From Moraxellaceae bacterium (GTDB lineage Bacteria; Pseudomonadota; Gammaproteobacteria; Pseudomonadales; Ketobacteraceae): a stretch of 6,565 nt of DNA. The notes below the pieces were generated by a model. That model was not told the origin of the DNA, made no database searches, and saw only the letters and a list, made by a program, of their open reading frames with translations. Positions within the stretch are counted from its first letter, which is position 1, and every line of letters starts with the position of its first letter. This document shows, piece by piece, positions 5,726 through 6,565 of the stretch. A program made the position numbers and the translations under genes. The DNA lies in NCBI GenBank assembly GCA_002402125.1, contig NVVG01000289.1:1-6565 (forward strand), given 5' to 3'.

Positions 5726-6565
5726 CTAAGGTGTAGTATTAAAAATTGGCAAGGTTGTCGATTGTGCCGTCGACGTGGTATTGGTGTTATCACTCCCCAT
5801 GCCTGATTGCATTTCTTGAAAACCCAAAAGCTTAATAATGGGAGCTCCGAGCCCTATATCGACAGCATTAAAGCTACCTCCTACGCGCTCAAAAGCCGCC
5901 AATTGCGCGCCGCCTAATGATGCCTGCGCCACCGTAGCAGTGAAAGACGCCTCGTTTACAGGCACGCCTCCTCCGGACATCATAGGAGCAGAAGCCCTCA
6001 TATGAAACTGCGCAACTCCGGCAAGCTCATCCGATGGCGCATTAAAATCAGTATAGGTAGAGGTCCGATAATCGGTCATGCTGACCAATCTAAATAAGGC
6101 AGAGTTTGAATTTAATGGAATGCTAATAGGTGTGGTTTTCAACCTATCTAGACCCAACCCAGCAGCCTGCCCCAATAAACCATTTTGGTTATTCGTAAGC
6201 GGTACAATATTTCCACAGCTAACATCAAAACAATTTGGGTCAAAAGCAACGCCATCATTAAGGTTAACAATGCTCGGAAAACTGCCTGCGACTGAAGAAC
6301 TATCGGGGCCAAAATCGCTCCAACTACGGTTTAGAATCAAGTTATTTATTCGAGTTTCTGTATCGTTAGTGGATACCGATTGGTAAACGGTGCCCTCCCA
6401 GGCAGCAAATCGTGCCGCTTTAGAGGCAGTTACCTGAACGTCCAATAAATTAGCAAAGGATGCTATCATCAACAACATTGGTACCAAGACGGCACTTACC
6501 ACCAAGAACTCAGCAATGGATTGACCGTGCTGAGTCAGTCCTATACCACTGTTTTGGCCCTTTAG
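5726..6565 (-). CDS. TadE-family minor pseudopilin, large (partial, 5' end off the right edge)
   Basis: The frame stays open to the right edge, giving 279 residues in the window; no ATG lies between 6505 and 6565, so the true start is probably beyond the edge. Window residues 14-20 read G|QSIAEF, a prepilin-peptidase site with glutamate at +5, followed by a hydrophobic helix (about 20-42) and a TadE-like continuation ASKAARFAAWEGT (47-59). TadE/TadF are pseudopilins processed by the Tad prepilin peptidase. The rest (about 60-279) is a large extracytoplasmic region with a possible disulphide pair (C112, C117), a glycine- and methionine-rich patch near 190 and an Asn/Thr/Ser-rich tail (about 257-279). 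TadE proteins are often below 200 residues, so this is long for the family. A TTG at 6505 is not a credible start because it would delete the processing site. It could equally be called TadF- or TadG-like. Confidence 0.88.
   Translation of the reverse strand, partial: LKGQNSGIGLTQHGQSIAEFLVVSAVLVPMLLMIASFANLLDVQVTASKAARFAAWEGTVYQSVSTNDTETRINNLILNRSWSDFGPDSSSVAGSFPSIVNLNDGVAFDPNCFDVSCGNIVPLTNNQNGLLGQAAGLGLDRLKTTPISIPLNSNSALFRLVSMTDYRTSTYTDFNAPSDELAGVAQFHMRASAPMMSGGGVPVNEASFTATVAQASLGGAQLAAFERVGGSFNAVDIGLGAPIIKLLGFQEMQSGMGSDNTNTTSTAQSTTLPIFNTTP

Noticed and set aside
5726..6505. TTG at 6505 as the start of the TadE-family gene
   Set aside because: The frame continues open to 6565, and the upstream codons supply the G|QSIAE prepilin site needed for the family. 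Starting at TTG would remove it.

Overview
The window holds part of a tight-adherence (Tad/Flp) pilus assembly locus. All seven genes are on the minus strand, so transcription runs from the right edge to the left edge. Gene families and composition suggest a Gram-negative proteobacterium, because an outer-membrane secretin is present. The moderately AT-leaning coding sequence and TadE wording fit a (marine-type) gammaproteobacterium, but that lineage guess is weak and rests on family resemblance only.

Layout in transcription order (right to left): a TadE-family pseudopilin, open at the right edge (5726-6565); an unrecognised secreted protein with an apparent internal duplication (5015-5725); a small pilin-like protein with a Flp-type G/xxxxEY processing site (4722-5018); the periplasmic assembly protein CpaB/RcpC (3899-4699); a 105-base gap with four 15-bp direct repeats and a possible promoter; the secretin CpaC/RcpA (2531-3793); an FHA-CpaF/TadA fusion ATPase (854-2509); and the inner-membrane platform protein TadB, cut by the left edge (1-851). 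TadC is expected just beyond the left edge.

The genes are tightly packed: a stop abutting a start, a 4-base ATGA overlap, and gaps of 22, 21 and 2 bases. This looks like one translationally coupled operon. The 105-base gap is the only place inside it where separate transcriptional control looks plausible. In the expected machine, CpaF hydrolyses ATP at the cytoplasmic face, TadB (with TadC) is the membrane platform, CpaB and CpaC form the periplasmic and outer-membrane conduit, and the pilin-like proteins are processed by a prepilin peptidase that is not in the window.

The least explained elements are the 236-residue secreted protein, the small pilin-like protein with an EF-hand-like acidic loop, the repeat array ahead of cpaC, and the FHA domain on the motor ATPase in a locus where no TadZ/CpaE gene sits between secretin and ATPase. 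Nothing in the window looks like a mobile element, RNA gene or CRISPR array. No stretch above 300 bases lacks a gene.
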